Assembly: GCA_946885845.1 (NCBI GenBank)
Contig: CAMPHJ010000001.1
Span: forward strand, 124,001-188,000
DNA from: an uncultured Sphingobium sp.
GTDB taxonomy: Bacteria; Pseudomonadota; Alphaproteobacteria; Sphingomonadales; Sphingomonadaceae
Length of the DNA stretch: 64,000 bases
Direction: 5' to 3'
Shown here: piece by piece, positions 21,059 through 30,281 of the stretch
Layout: each line of letters starts with the position of its first letter
How positions within the stretch are numbered: position 1 is the first letter of the stretch
Notes under the pieces: generated by a model
Told to the model about the DNA's origin: nothing
Seen by the model: only the letters and a program-made list of their open reading frames with translations
Databases searched by the model: none
Made by a program: the position numbers and the translations under genes

Positions 21059-21328
21059 TTACTTACGCAGGCCCAGCTTGCCGATAAGGTCGGTATAACG
21101 CGACCCATCTTTTTTCTTCAGATAGTCCAGCAGCGAACGACGCTTGTTGACCAGCATCAGCAGGCCGCGACGGCTGTGGTTATCCTTGTGGTGACCCTTG
21201 AAATGCTCGGTCAGGTTGGAAATGCGCTCCGAAAGGATTGCAACCTGAACTTCCGGCGAACCGGTGTCGCCTTCGGCGCGGGCATGTTCCTTGATCAGCG
21301 CTTCCTTGCGCTCTGCAGTAATCGACAT
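21059..21328 (-). CDS. rpsO: Small ribosomal subunit protein uS15
   Basis: Binds the central domain of 16S rRNA during 30S assembly. The 89-residue protein has the full family sequence, starting [20 protein letters not shown], with [31 protein letters not shown] and a C-terminal [13 protein letters not shown]. The truB-rpsO-pnp order is the standard one. Fifteen bases separate it from truB. Confidence 0.99.
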   Translation of the reverse strand: MSITAERKEALIKEHARAEGDTGSPEVQVAILSERISNLTEHFKGHHKDNHSRRGLLMLVNKRRSLLDYLKKKDGSRYTDLIGKLGLRK

Positions 21329-21343
21329 CGGCTTCCTTTCATT

Positions 21344-22255
21344 TTAGAGATTAAAGCCGCGCACCACCCGGATTTCCGGGCCACTGGCTTCGACCAGCGC
21401 GACGGGCGTTTGCCCCTCCATCGCCAGCATCAGGCCGGTATGCGGTTTCCCCACAAGCACCTTCCCCTGTCGGAGAGCCAATGCATCATGGGGAGAGACT
21501 GCAAGAGCCGGGATGTCGTCCAGCCCTGCGGTCAACGGCAGCATGCACTGCGCGATGCCGCCGCCCCTAGCAGCTTCGTCCAATTTGTCCAGAGAAATTG
21601 CCGATTCCAGGGTGAACGGGCCTGCCTTCACCCGGCGCAGCATGGTCACATGACCCAGGGTGCCGAGGGCGGTGGCGATGTCGCGCGCGAGGGAGCGGAT
21701 ATAGGTGCCCTTGGACACATGGGCGCGAAGGGTGATTTCTTCCAGCTTGCCCTCAGGCTCGGTCGGGGAAGGTTGAAGGGCCAGGGCGTGGATCGTGACG
21801 CTGCGCGTCTTCATCTCCACATCCTGCCCTGCTCGCGCCAGATCATAAGCGCGCTGCCCGTCGATCAGGATCGCGGAATAGGCGGGTGGGGCCTGATCGA
21901 TGGGGCCGGTGAAGTGCGGCAGGACCGCCCAGACCTGCGCCAGCGTTGGCCGGTGATCGCTGTGCGCGATAACCTGTCCTTCCAGATCCAGCGTGTCCGT
22001 CTGCGCGCCGAAGCGGCAGGTGAAATCATAGATTTTATCGCTGTCGAGCATCCGCCCGGCAAGCTTCGTCGCTTCCCCGACCGCGATGGGCAGGACGCCG
22101 GTCGCCAGCGGATCGAGCGTGCCGCCATGGCCGACCTTGACCTTGCCCGCGCCACCCAGAACTTCCCCATTACGCCGCAGCGCGCGCTTTATCGCGCTCA
22201 CCGCCTGCGTCGAACCCAGCCCGTGCGGCTTGTCGAGAATGATCCAGCCATGCAT
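21344..22255 (-). CDS. truB: tRNA pseudouridine(55) synthase TruB
   Basis: Makes pseudouridine 55 in the T-loop of nearly all tRNAs. 303 residues from MHGWIILDKPHGLGSTQ; the catalytic aspartate is in GHGGTLDPLATGVLP (about residue 45), and YDFTCRFGAQTDTLDLEG and SKGTYIRSLARDI are typical. Longer in-frame readings upstream overlap rbfA and are not family-like. Sixteen bases separate it from rbfA. Confidence 0.98.
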   Translation of the reverse strand: MHGWIILDKPHGLGSTQAVSAIKRALRRNGEVLGGAGKVKVGHGGTLDPLATGVLPIAVGEATKLAGRMLDSDKIYDFTCRFGAQTDTLDLEGQVIAHSDHRPTLAQVWAVLPHFTGPIDQAPPAYSAILIDGQRAYDLARAGQDVEMKTRSVTIHALALQPSPTEPEGKLEEITLRAHVSKGTYIRSLARDIATALGTLGHVTMLRRVKAGPFTLESAISLDKLDEAARGGGIAQCMLPLTAGLDDIPALAVSPHDALALRQGKVLVGKPHTGLMLAMEGQTPVALVEASGPEIRVVRGFNL

Positions 22256-22271
22256 GGGATCGACGCGGACG

Positions 22272-22670
22272 TCAGTCCTCGCCGTCCGGCTGCTCAAGAT
22301 CCTGCGCGACCTTGGGATCGCGCAGCAGCTTGTCGATATGGCTGCCCTCGTCAAAACTCTCATCGGCGAGGAATTTGAGCTTTGCCGCATATTTGAGGCG
22401 GACGCGATGCGCCACTTCGCGCTGAAGATAGGCGGTGTTGGTGCGCAGCGCCTTCAGCACCGCTTCCTCATCCTGCCCCAGCAGCGATTTCACAAATACG
22501 GTCGCGTGACGCAGGTCCGGGGACATGCGCACTTCGGTGATGCTGACCACATGCTGGGTGAGAACATCGTCATGCACGTCGCCGCGCTGAAGAATCTCGG
22601 ACAGGATGTGACGCACCTGTTCGCCGACGCGGAGCAGGCGGACAGAGGGGCCTTCGGATGGTTGGACCAT
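22272..22670 (-). CDS. rbfA: 30S ribosome-binding factor RbfA
   Basis: Assembly factor for the 30S subunit, needed for 16S 5'-end maturation and cold adaptation. 132 residues; the KH-like core is seen in [39 protein letters not shown] and [26 protein letters not shown]. The start at MVQPSEGP (22670) lies at the edge of a large inverted repeat. The acidic tail (DLEQPDGED) is common in alphaproteobacteria. Sits between infB and truB as in most bacteria. Confidence 0.97.
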   Translation of the reverse strand: MVQPSEGPSVRLLRVGEQVRHILSEILQRGDVHDDVLTQHVVSITEVRMSPDLRHATVFVKSLLGQDEEAVLKALRTNTAYLQREVAHRVRLKYAAKLKFLADESFDEGSHIDKLLRDPKVAQDLEQPDGED

Positions 22671-22680
22671 AAACCAAAAC

Positions 22681-22805
22681 TCCCCCCTCCCGCAGGCGGG
22701 AGGGGCCGGGGGTGGGCGCGATTGCGTTAGCAATCGCTCAGGAGCCGGGTCGGAAGCTCGCGTTGCTCGCGCCCACCCCTGACCCCTCCCGCTTGCGGGA
22801 GGGGG
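22681..22805. repeat. Nested inverted repeat between infB and rbfA
   Basis: A 125-base structure fills the infB-rbfA gap. The outer arms (22682-22721 and 22768-22805) pair imperfectly, and each contains a self-complementary CCCTCCCGC..GCGGGAGGG hairpin. The centre has another hairpin (GCGATTGC-GTTA-GCAATCGC, 22718-22737). It would form a multi-stem cloverleaf in the operon's mRNA. A degenerate relative may lie at 16331-16450. Confidence 0.85.
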
Positions 22806-22816
22806 ACTTTATCGGA

Positions 22817-25405
22817 TCACAGCGTCCGGGCGCGTTCTTCGACCTCGAACAGTTCCAGCGTATCGCCAGCCTTGATGTCGTTGGTGTCCTGAAGAACAGC
22901 ACCGCATTCCATGCCAGCGCGGACTTCGGACACGTCGTCCTTGAACCGACGGAGCGAGGCGATGTTGGTGCGCGACACGATGACATCGTCGCGGGTAAGG
23001 CGCGCGGCCAGCCCCTTGCGGATGATGCCGTCGAGGACGAGCAGACCAGCCGCCTTGTCCTTCTTGCCCGCGGGGAACACCTGAAGCACCTCGGCGCGAC
23101 CGACGATGGTTTCGATCCGTTCGGGGGCCAGCTGACCCGCCATTTCGCCGCGAACTTCCTCAAGAAGGTCATAGATCACGTCATAATAGCGCAGCGAGAT
23201 TTTCTCGCGCTCCGCCAGTTGACGCGCCTTGGCGTTGGGACGGACGTTGAACCCGATCAGCGGCGCGCGGCTGGCAGCGGCCAGCGTAACGTCGCTTTCG
23301 GTGATCGCACCCACACCCGAATGCAGGATGCGGACCTTGATCTCGTCAGTGGAGATGCGGTTGAGCGACGTCACGATCGCTTCGACTGAACCCTGCACAT
23401 CGCCCTTCACCACGACCGGATATTCAATGACGCTCGTATTGAGTGCCGAGAACATATGTTCGAAGCTGGTGGGCGCGGTGGTCGTGCGCTTCTTGGTCGC
23501 CTGTTCCTGACGATAGGCGGCGACTTCGCGCGCACGGGCTTCGTTTTCGACGACCGTGAGCTGATCGCCAGCGCGGGGAACGCCGGAAAGCCCCAGCACC
23601 TCGACCGGCGTGGAAGGCCCTGCGGTCTTCACATTCTGGCCCTTGTCATTGACGAGCGCACGCACCTTGCCGCTTTCGGCGCCGATGACGAACGTGTCAC
23701 CGACCTTGAGCACGCCCTTGCGCACCAGCACGGTCGCGACAGCGCCGCGGCCCTTGTCGAGCTGCGCCTCGATCACATTGCCTTCGGCGGCGCGATCGGG
23801 GTTGGCGGTCAGTTCCATGACTTCGGCCTGGAGCAGGATCTTTTCGATCAGTTCGTCCAGACCCGTCTTCTTGAGCGCTGAAACCTGCACGTCCTGCACT
23901 TCGCCGCCCATATCTTCGACAACGATTTCATGTTCCAGCAGACGCTCGCGCACCTTCTGCGGATTGGCTTCCGGCTTGTCGCACTTGTTGATCGCGACGA
24001 TCATCGGCACGCCCGCCGCCTTGGTATGGTTGATCGCCTCGATCGTCTGCGGCATCAGCCCGTCATCGGCCGCCACCACCAGGATGACGATGTCGGTGAC
24101 GTTCGCGCCACGCGCACGCATTTCGGAAAAGGCTTCATGGCCCGGCGTGTCGAGGAAGGTGATCACTTCACCACCCTTGGTCGTCACCTGATAGGCGCCG
24201 ATATGCTGGGTGATGCCGCCGCTTTCGCCCGCAACCACATCGGTTCCGCGCAGCGCATCGAGCAGCGAGGTCTTGCCATGGTCGACATGGCCCATGATGG
24301 TCACGACCGGCGCACGCTGCTGAAGCGTTTCGGGCGCGTCAACGTCGCCTTCAATGCCGATTTCGACGTCGGCATCGGACACGCGCTGGATGCGATGGCC
24401 GAATTCTTCGACCAGCAGTTCCGCCGTATCCTGATCGATCGGCTGGTTGAGTGTGACCGCCGTGCCCATCTTGAACAGGGATTTCACCAGATCCGCGCCC
24501 TTTTCGGCCATGCGGTTGGCGAGTTCCTGCACCGTGATGCTTTCAGGCACGACAACATCGCGCACCTGTTTGTCGCGCTGCTGCGCGCCACCGGCATAAT
24601 GAGCGCGACGTTCCTTTTCGCGGGCGCGCTTCAGCGCGGCGAGCGAACGGGCGCGCGCGCTGTCATCGTCCGCCAGCGCGCGGGTAACAGTCAGCTTACC
24701 CGACTGACGGCGATTGTCATCGCCCCGCTTGGCGCGATCCGGCTTGGCCGGTTCGGGGCGCTTGACCGGCGTTACCGGGGTAAAGCGGCGCGGCGGCGGA
24801 GTCGTGGCGGCAGGAGCAACGCTGGGCGCTTCCGATGCCGGGGCAGCGGCCTTTGCCTCTTCAGCCGGAGCGGTCGCGGGTTCAGGCGCGGGCGCTGCGG
24901 GTGGCGGCGCCTTGCTTTCTTCGTCGGCCTGACGGGCGGATTCGGTCTCAGCCGTTTCGGCGGCGAGTCGATTTTCCTCGGTCCGGCGCTTTTGTTCTTC
25001 GGTGGCGGCGATGCGCTGCGCGCTTTCGCGGCGACGCGCTTCTTCCAGCGCGTTCATGCGGGCTTCCTCTGCCTCACGCAGCAGCTTGGCCTGCAATTCC
25101 TGACGCGACATCAGGCTCTGCGGCGCCGCACGTGCAGGAGCAGCGGGCTGCGGCGCGCGCGCCTGAGGCTGCGGAGGCGGCGGAGCTGCCGCTGCCGGTT
25201 CAGGCGTGGGATCAGGCTGAGGCGCAGCCGTCGGCGCGCCAGCTTCGCCCGGCTTGCCCAGAATGCGGCGCCGCTTCACCTCGACCACGACCGTATTCTT
25301 GCGGCCATGGCTGAACTGCTGCTGCACCTGGCCGGATTCAACGGTCCGCTTGATGCCCAGAGGCTTGCGGCCCAGAACCGGCTTGTCTTCCTTGCTGTCA
25401 CTCAT
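22817..25405 (-). CDS. infB: Translation initiation factor IF-2
   Basis: GTPase that delivers initiator tRNA to the 30S subunit and promotes subunit joining. 862 residues. The first 330 or so are a charged, Ala/Pro/Glu-rich disordered region with a Lys/Arg segment at the start ([18 protein letters not shown]), then the core begins. G1 is [17 protein letters not shown]3 DTPGHEAF and G4 NKCDKPEA, followed by domain II and the C1/C2 tRNA-binding domains. Between ylxR and rbfA in the nusA operon. Confidence 0.98.
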   Translation of the reverse strand: MSDSKEDKPVLGRKPLGIKRTVESGQVQQQFSHGRKNTVVVEVKRRRILGKPGEAGAPTAAPQPDPTPEPAAAAPPPPQPQARAPQPAAPARAAPQSLMSRQELQAKLLREAEEARMNALEEARRRESAQRIAATEEQKRRTEENRLAAETAETESARQADEESKAPPPAAPAPEPATAPAEEAKAAAPASEAPSVAPAATTPPPRRFTPVTPVKRPEPAKPDRAKRGDDNRRQSGKLTVTRALADDDSARARSLAALKRAREKERRAHYAGGAQQRDKQVRDVVVPESITVQELANRMAEKGADLVKSLFKMGTAVTLNQPIDQDTAELLVEEFGHRIQRVSDADVEIGIEGDVDAPETLQQRAPVVTIMGHVDHGKTSLLDALRGTDVVAGESGGITQHIGAYQVTTKGGEVITFLDTPGHEAFSEMRARGANVTDIVILVVAADDGLMPQTIEAINHTKAAGVPMIVAINKCDKPEANPQKVRERLLEHEIVVEDMGGEVQDVQVSALKKTGLDELIEKILLQAEVMELTANPDRAAEGNVIEAQLDKGRGAVATVLVRKGVLKVGDTFVIGAESGKVRALVNDKGQNVKTAGPSTPVEVLGLSGVPRAGDQLTVVENEARAREVAAYRQEQATKKRTTTAPTSFEHMFSALNTSVIEYPVVVKGDVQGSVEAIVTSLNRISTDEIKVRILHSGVGAITESDVTLAAASRAPLIGFNVRPNAKARQLAEREKISLRYYDVIYDLLEEVRGEMAGQLAPERIETIVGRAEVLQVFPAGKKDKAAGLLVLDGIIRKGLAARLTRDDVIVSRTNIASLRRFKDDVSEVRAGMECGAVLQDTNDIKAGDTLELFEVEERARTL

Positions 25406-25473
25406 ACGACTGAACTGTACCCTTCACTTACACCCGACCGGCAAGACCCGTCGGCGCCTTCATTCCACGCTCT

Positions 25474-26130
25474 TCAGGCGCCCAGCGCACCGGCGGAGTC
25501 TTGCTCCCCATGCACTGGCGCCCCGGTAACGCAACCCAGATAGCTTTCCAAGCGGCCTAGCGCCGCACGCAGACGCGACGCGGCACGCGAGTCGGTCACT
25601 GCGATATGGACGACATTATCCCGCCCCATTGCCATAGATAGGGCCTGTCGGTCCACAGGCAAGACAATACCGGACAAATCCGTCCCTTCCGCTTCCCGTC
25701 CGACCCGATAGGCCTGGTCCAGCTTGCGGTTGCCATCGGCGGCGGCATCGCTGGCATGGAGCAGCAGCGTGACGATGCCCTTGCGGCAGGCGACGTCGAT
25801 CTTTTCAGACCCGGTGAGCAGCATGGACGCTTTTGCTTCCAGTCCCAACCGGTCCATCAGCGCCTTGCGCAACCCATCCTCTATCAGGGCGGGCAGGTTT
25901 TCAGTGATTTGCAGGTCGCCGGTCTTGAACGCGCGGGCGAGTGCGCCCTTGAGCTTGCCCTTGGCGACCGCCTGTTCAAGTTCAGCGCGCGAAACGCCAA
26001 CCCAGGCGCCCCGGCCAGGAGCCTTCGCGCGGATGTCGGGCAGCACCTGACCTTCCGGTCCAACAGCCAGGCGGATCAGCGTTTCTGGATCAGCGCGATC
26101 GCCGGACAGGATGCATTTGCGTTCGGTCAT
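25474..26130 (-). CDS. ylxR: YlxR-family RNA-binding protein with L7Ae-like C-domain
   Basis: 218 residues. The N-terminal DUF448/YlxR domain (TERKCILSGDRADPETLIRL, PGRGAWVGVSR, residues 1-80) is the small RNA-binding fold encoded between nusA and infB in many bacteria; the Bacillus homologue modulates RNase P. The C-terminal half (about 95-200) resembles the L7Ae/L30e ribosomal fold, the fused form common in alphaproteobacteria. A Cys is kept in KCILSG. Precise role here is not established. Followed by infB after 68 bases. Confidence 0.88.
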   Translation of the reverse strand: MTERKCILSGDRADPETLIRLAVGPEGQVLPDIRAKAPGRGAWVGVSRAELEQAVAKGKLKGALARAFKTGDLQITENLPALIEDGLRKALMDRLGLEAKASMLLTGSEKIDVACRKGIVTLLLHASDAAADGNRKLDQAYRVGREAEGTDLSGIVLPVDRQALSMAMGRDNVVHIAVTDSRAASRLRAALGRLESYLGCVTGAPVHGEQDSAGALGA

Positions 26131-26263
26131 GCCGCGTTCTCCCCAGGAAGCGTCTTGTTCCTGCGCAGCCCATGACTGATGACATAGGAGCCTAGCCTCA
26201 TATCGGGTAGTGGCCGCAGCATAAGCGTCCTATTCCACCCTTGCGAGAGCAGGCGACCTGGGG

Positions 26264-26290
26264 ACTGGGCTCCTGCCTTCGCAGGAGCAC
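26264..26290. repeat. Half copy of the 66-base palindromic element
   Basis: The 27 bases beginning ACTGGGCTCCTGCCTTCGCA equal one arm of the element at 20938-21003. It lies in the 195-base gap between the tautomerase gene and ylxR, beside a stretch similar to the end of the tautomerase gene. Confidence 0.85.
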
Positions 26291-26325
26291 GGCTATTCGT
26301 TAACGCTGGTGGAGCGCTTGGCCTA

Positions 26326-26574
26326 TCATCGGGAAGTGACCGCGGCATTGGCGTCCTCCCCTATAGCTGGCCCAGATACAGGCGCATCCGCGCGGTCGGC
26401 GATCAGGACGCCGCCCGACCCGTAATTTTCCGTCGAAACCTCGGAAATCACCACCTGCACGGCAGCAGGCGACTTCCCCAGCCGCTCGACGAGCGACTGG
26501 GTGACGTCGGCAACGATTGCTGCCTTCTGCTCACGGGTGGCGTTTCCCGCCAGACGGATGTCGACAAAGGGCAT
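26326..26574 (-). CDS. 4-oxalocrotonate tautomerase family protein
   Basis: 82-residue tautomerase-fold enzyme. Removal of Met exposes the catalytic Pro-1 (start MPFVDIRLAGNATREQKAAI), and the family helix and strand follow (VTQSLVERLGKSPAAVQVVISEVSTENYGSGG). These enzymes shift keto-enol or double-bond positions in small acids; the substrate is unknown. ATG 26574 lies 7 bases downstream of the nusA stop, so it is translated from the nusA operon, an odd place for a metabolic enzyme. The last 20 or so residues (ADAPVSGPAIGEDANAAVTSR) extend past the usual family end. Confidence 0.88.
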   Translation of the reverse strand: MPFVDIRLAGNATREQKAAIVADVTQSLVERLGKSPAAVQVVISEVSTENYGSGGVLIADRADAPVSGPAIGEDANAAVTSR

Positions 26575-26581
26575 GAGTGTT

Positions 26582-28153
26582 TTAGGCTTCCTCGCCTTCG
26601 AACCAGTGGGCGCGGGCGGCCATGATCGTCTCATTGCCCTGTTCTTCGGTCAGGCCATATTCTGCGAGAATTCCGCCCTTGTCCTCTGTGGTTTCGCTGC
26701 GGCGGCGGCGTTGATCGACGCGCTTCTTCGCGATCAGTTCATCGGTGGCGAGATCAGCCAGATCGTCCAGCGTCTTCACGCCCGCCTTGCCCAGCGTCAC
26801 CAGCATGGCTTCGGTGAGGTGCGGCATTTCAGCCAGCGCGTCCTCGACACCCAGAGCGCGGCGTTCTTCACGGGCAGCAGCTTCGCGGCGGTCCAGCGCT
26901 TCCTGCGCGCGGTTCTGCAATTCGGCGGCGAGATCGTCGTCGAACCCTTCGATCGACGCCAGTTCGTCGATGCTGACATAGGCGACTTCTTCCAGCTCAC
27001 CAAAGCCTTCGGCCACGAGCAGCTGCGAGAGCGTTTCGTCCACGTCCAGTTCGTTCTGGAACAATTCGGAACGGCTGACGAATTCCTTCTGGCGCTTTTC
27101 GCTGGCGTCAGCCTCGGTCATGATGTCGATGGCCTTGCCGGTCAACTGGCTAGCGAGGCGGACATTCTGGCCGCGACGACCGATGGCGAGCGACAGCTGA
27201 TCGTCGGGAACGACGACTTCGATGCGCTCTTCTTCCTCGTCGATGACAACGCGGGCGACCTGAGCAGGCTGCAGCGCGTTGACGACGAAGGTCGCGGTAT
27301 CTTCCGACCAGGGGATGATGTCGATCTTTTCACCCTGCATTTCCTGCACGACGGCCTGAACGCGGCTGCCCTTCATGCCGACGCAGGCGCCGACGGGGTC
27401 GATGGAGCCGTCACGGCTGATGACGCCGATCTTGGCGCGGCTACCCGGATCGCGGGCGGCGGCCTTGATTTCGATCACGCCGTCGTAAATTTCGGGCACT
27501 TCCTGCGCGAACAGCTTCTTCATGAATTCGGGATGCGCGCGGGACAGGAAAATCTGCGGCCCGCGATTTTCACGGCGCACGTTCAGGATGACCGAACGGA
27601 TACGGTCGCCGACGCGGACGACTTCACGCGGGATCTGCTGGTCGCGGCGGATCACGCCTTCGGCGCGACCGAGGTTCACGACGACATGGCCGAACTCAAC
27701 CGACTTGACGACGCCGGTGATGATTTCACCCACGCGGTCCTTGAATTCTTCATGCTGGCGCTCACGCTCGGCGTCGCGGACCTTCTGGAAGATCACCTGC
27801 TTGGCGGACTGGGCGTCGATGCGGCCAAGGTCGATCGGGGGCAGCGGGTCGACGATGAAGTCGCCGACAACGGCGTCCTTCTTCAGCTTTTGCGCCTGCT
27901 TGAGGTCCACCTGCTTGAAATAGTCATCGACGGCTTCAACCACTTCGACGACGCGCCACAGACGCAGGTCGCCGCTTTCGGGGTCCAGCTTGGCGCGGAT
28001 GTCGTTTTCCGCGCCGTAGCGCGCGCGGGCGGCGCGCTGAATCGCGTCTTCCATCGCCTCGATAACGATCGCTTTATCGATCATCTTTTCGGTGGCGACG
28101 CTGTTCGCGATGGCGAGCAGCTCGGCCTTGTTGGCGGAAATGGCGTTGGCCAT
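26582..28153 (-). CDS. nusA: Transcription termination/antitermination factor NusA
   Basis: Binds RNA polymerase and nascent RNA, modulating pausing, termination and rRNA antitermination. 523 residues: N-terminal polymerase-binding domain, S1 (DRVGEIITGVVKSVEFGHVVVNLG), two KH domains (GSIDPVGACVGMKGSRVQAVVQEM; LAIGRRGQNVRLASQLTG) and two C-terminal helix-hairpin-helix repeats of the alphaproteobacterial type. Follows rimP by 12 bases in the standard rimP-nusA-infB operon. Confidence 0.98.
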   Translation of the reverse strand: MANAISANKAELLAIANSVATEKMIDKAIVIEAMEDAIQRAARARYGAENDIRAKLDPESGDLRLWRVVEVVEAVDDYFKQVDLKQAQKLKKDAVVGDFIVDPLPPIDLGRIDAQSAKQVIFQKVRDAERERQHEEFKDRVGEIITGVVKSVEFGHVVVNLGRAEGVIRRDQQIPREVVRVGDRIRSVILNVRRENRGPQIFLSRAHPEFMKKLFAQEVPEIYDGVIEIKAAARDPGSRAKIGVISRDGSIDPVGACVGMKGSRVQAVVQEMQGEKIDIIPWSEDTATFVVNALQPAQVARVVIDEEEERIEVVVPDDQLSLAIGRRGQNVRLASQLTGKAIDIMTEADASEKRQKEFVSRSELFQNELDVDETLSQLLVAEGFGELEEVAYVSIDELASIEGFDDDLAAELQNRAQEALDRREAAAREERRALGVEDALAEMPHLTEAMLVTLGKAGVKTLDDLADLATDELIAKKRVDQRRRRSETTEDKGGILAEYGLTEEQGNETIMAARAHWFEGEEA

Positions 28154-28165
28154 GGTCGTGAACCC

Positions 28166-28690
28166 TTACTCTTCGGTTTCGAACTCGTCCGCCCCATCGG
28201 AGGAGAGCGGCATGCTAGCAGAAATCAGCGCGTCGGTCAGTATCAGCTTGGCATCGCCGACCAGCGCGAAGGGGATGGCAACATCCCCGGCCTTGTTATC
28301 ATGAAACTGGATATCGTCGCCTTCGACGCCGTTCAGCGATCCGCGAAAACTCTTGCGTCCCGAAACGATCTCAGTCGTGGAAATCTTTGCCTCATGCCCC
28401 GCCCATTCCATGAAATCATGCAGGCGGGTGAGCGGTCGGTCGATGCCAGGCGAGCTGACTTCCAGACGATAGGCTTCCTCGATCGGATCGACTTCATCCA
28501 GCAAATCGGACAAGCGGCGTGAGATGGTGGCGCAATCCTCGATCACGAGCTGCTTTGTATCCGGCCGTTCGGCCATGATCTGCAGCGTATGTTCGTCACC
28601 GGACCCGAACAGCTTTACGCGCACGAGGTCGAAGCCGAGGGCCTTAACCTCCGGTTCGATCAGCGCGGTCAGTTCGGCGATGTCCGCCAT
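28166..28690 (-). CDS. rimP: Ribosome maturation factor RimP
   Basis: Needed for late maturation of the 30S subunit. 174 residues with the N-terminal alpha/beta domain (LIEPEVKALGFDLVRVKLFG) and the conserved YRLEVSSPGIDRPL block, then a C-terminal Sm-like domain. First gene of the nine-gene minus-strand operon ending with pnp, so the operon promoter should lie in 28691-28930; no sigma-70 boxes were convincing there. Confidence 0.96.
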   Translation of the reverse strand: MADIAELTALIEPEVKALGFDLVRVKLFGSGDEHTLQIMAERPDTKQLVIEDCATISRRLSDLLDEVDPIEEAYRLEVSSPGIDRPLTRLHDFMEWAGHEAKISTTEIVSGRKSFRGSLNGVEGDDIQFHDNKAGDVAIPFALVGDAKLILTDALISASMPLSSDGADEFETEE

Positions 28691-28902
28691 GCAGTCTCCA
28701 ACAAAATATGTGCGCTTCCCGCGCCGCAGGCGTTCCCGCCCGCGACCCCGACATGTTTGACGATGTAAGGAAGCAAGCGCGATATAGGCAGGATGCGATA
28801 AGGCTGCAACATTATTCGTGCGCGGGGATTTGGAACAGGTGGGGTGCCCGATTGGAGCGGGTTGCGCTTGTCAAAGCCCCAATATCCCGTGCCCGGAAGC
28901 AG

Positions 28903-28924
28903 CGCCCTGAACAAGCTCAGGGCG
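28903..28924. repeat. Short palindrome before the sugar dehydrogenase
   Basis: CGCCCTGA-ACAAGC-TCAGGGCG, an 8-bp stem and 6-base loop of a type common in sphingomonad intergenic regions. It lies 14 bases upstream of the dehydrogenase start, close enough to influence ribosome access. Confidence 0.6.
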
Positions 28925-28937
28925 AATGGAGGTTGGA

Positions 28938-30074
28938 ATGAATCGCGCCCTGATGACCGCCCTGCCCTTGATCCTGATGGCTTGTTCTTCCCAGAACGCC
29001 ACAAGCCAGAATAGCGCTGCCCCGGCAGGCAAGCCGTTCAAGACATCGATCATCGCCGATTTCGATTCGCCCTGGGCCATGACGTTCCTGCCCGATGGCC
29101 GCGCATTGATCACGGAAAAGGCCGGTGAGATGATCCTTTTCGATCCCAGGAACGGGACGAAGATTCCGGTGGCGGGCATTCCCACGGTGGATAGCGCGGG
29201 ACAGGGTGCGTTGATGGACGTCGTCCTGCACCCGCAATTCGCGCAGAACAGGATGGTCTATTTCAGCTTTTCCGAAAGTGGCGCGGGGGGCAAGGGCGTC
29301 GCGCTGGCCACGGGCAGGTTCAACCAGGCGAGCGGCGGGACGACGACGCTGGACGGGGTCAAAACCATCTTCCGCGCCACGCCCTATGTCGATGGCGACG
29401 GCCATTATTCGGGGCGGATCGCTTTTTCACCCGACGGCCGATACCTGTTCTTCACCAATGGCGAGCGCCAGAAGTTCGACCCGGCGCAGGACCCCAAGGC
29501 GACATTGGGCAAGGTGCTGCGCCTGAACCTGGACGGCACGCCCGCAGCGGGCAATCCGCTGGCGGCCAAAGGCTTTCATCCGGCGGTCTGGTCCTATGGC
29601 CATCGCAACCTGTTGGGCATCGCGTTCGACAAGGACGGGCGGCTGTGGGAACAGGAAATGGGGCCCAAGGGCGGAGATGAGGTGAACCTGATCAAGCCGG
29701 GCCTGAACTATGGCTATCCCAAGGCGTCGAATGGCGATCATTATGATGGCAAGCCGATCCCGGATCACAGCCCGCATGACGGATTCGAAGCGCCGAAACT
29801 GTTCTGGACACCCGTCATTTCGCCCGCCGGGCTGCTCTATTATTCAGGGGATCTTTTCCCGCAGTGGAAGAATTCGCTGTTCATCGGCGGGCTGTCGGGC
29901 AAGGCACTGGTCCGCGTGAAGCTGGACGGCGAAAATGCATCGAAAGCTGATCAGTGGGACATGGGTGCGAGGATTCGGGAGGTAGAGCAAGGCCCCGATG
30001 GCGCGCTGTGGCTGCTGGAAGATGGCGGGCGGGGATCGCAGGGAAGGCTGTTGAAGCTGACGCCTGCGGGTTGA
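28938..30074 (+). CDS. PQQ-dependent aldose sugar dehydrogenase-like lipoprotein
   Basis: Soluble-type glucose/aldose dehydrogenase fold (six-bladed propeller, YliI/Asd family) using PQQ to oxidise sugars in the periplasm. 378 residues; lipoprotein signal peptide MNRALMTALPLILMAC with Cys16 as the lipid site. Family blocks include FDSPWAMTFLPDGRALITEK, QGALMDVVLHPQF, YGHRNLLGIAFDKDGRLW, MGPKGGDEVNLIKPGLNYGY and WTPVISPAGLLYYSG. ATG 28938 has a GGAGG site. Single-gene unit ending in a clear terminator. The true substrate is unknown. Confidence 0.9.
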   Translation: MNRALMTALPLILMACSSQNATSQNSAAPAGKPFKTSIIADFDSPWAMTFLPDGRALITEKAGEMILFDPRNGTKIPVAGIPTVDSAGQGALMDVVLHPQFAQNRMVYFSFSESGAGGKGVALATGRFNQASGGTTTLDGVKTIFRATPYVDGDGHYSGRIAFSPDGRYLFFTNGERQKFDPAQDPKATLGKVLRLNLDGTPAAGNPLAAKGFHPAVWSYGHRNLLGIAFDKDGRLWEQEMGPKGGDEVNLIKPGLNYGYPKASNGDHYDGKPIPDHSPHDGFEAPKLFWTPVISPAGLLYYSGDLFPQWKNSLFIGGLSGKALVRVKLDGENASKADQWDMGARIREVEQGPDGALWLLEDGGRGSQGRLLKLTPAG

Positions 30075-30093
30075 GGGAAAGAAAAGGCTAGAA

Positions 30094-30131
30094 CCTGATC
30101 CGATCAGACTGGATCGGATCAGGCCCCTTTT
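30094..30131 (+). terminator. Terminator after the sugar dehydrogenase
   Basis: A perfect 12-bp stem (CCTGATCCGATC/GATCGGATCAGG) with a 6-base loop, followed by CCCCTTTT. It starts 20 bases past the stop codon. Good intrinsic terminator. Confidence 0.85.
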
Positions 30132-30195
30132 ATCTTTAGTTTTCCGCATTTTCCGAGGCGGCAGATGATGCCATCTGCTTCGAAAATGCTCTAGC

Positions 30196-30261
30196 GTGCT
30201 CCTGCGCAGGCAGGAGCACAGTTCATACGGCGGGACTGGGCTCCTGCCTGCGCAGGAGCAC
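30196..30261. repeat. Second 66-base palindromic element
   Basis: Same architecture as 20938-21003: 27-base arms with one mismatch and a 12-base loop (TCATACGGCGGG) differing by one base. It lies just downstream of pyrG. The paired arm change (GAAGGC to GCAGGC in both arms) shows compensatory or homogenised evolution of the hairpin. Confidence 0.92.
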
Positions 30262-30281
30262 GTAATCCTCTTATTGTGGCG

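Noticed and set aside
22681..22805. Possible CRISPR or tRNA-like structure
   Set aside because: Only nested inverted repeats; no regular direct repeats with spacers and no tRNA arms.
26501..28522. 673-codon open frame opposite nusA and rimP
   Set aside because: Antisense shadow spanning several real genes; composition unlike a folded protein.
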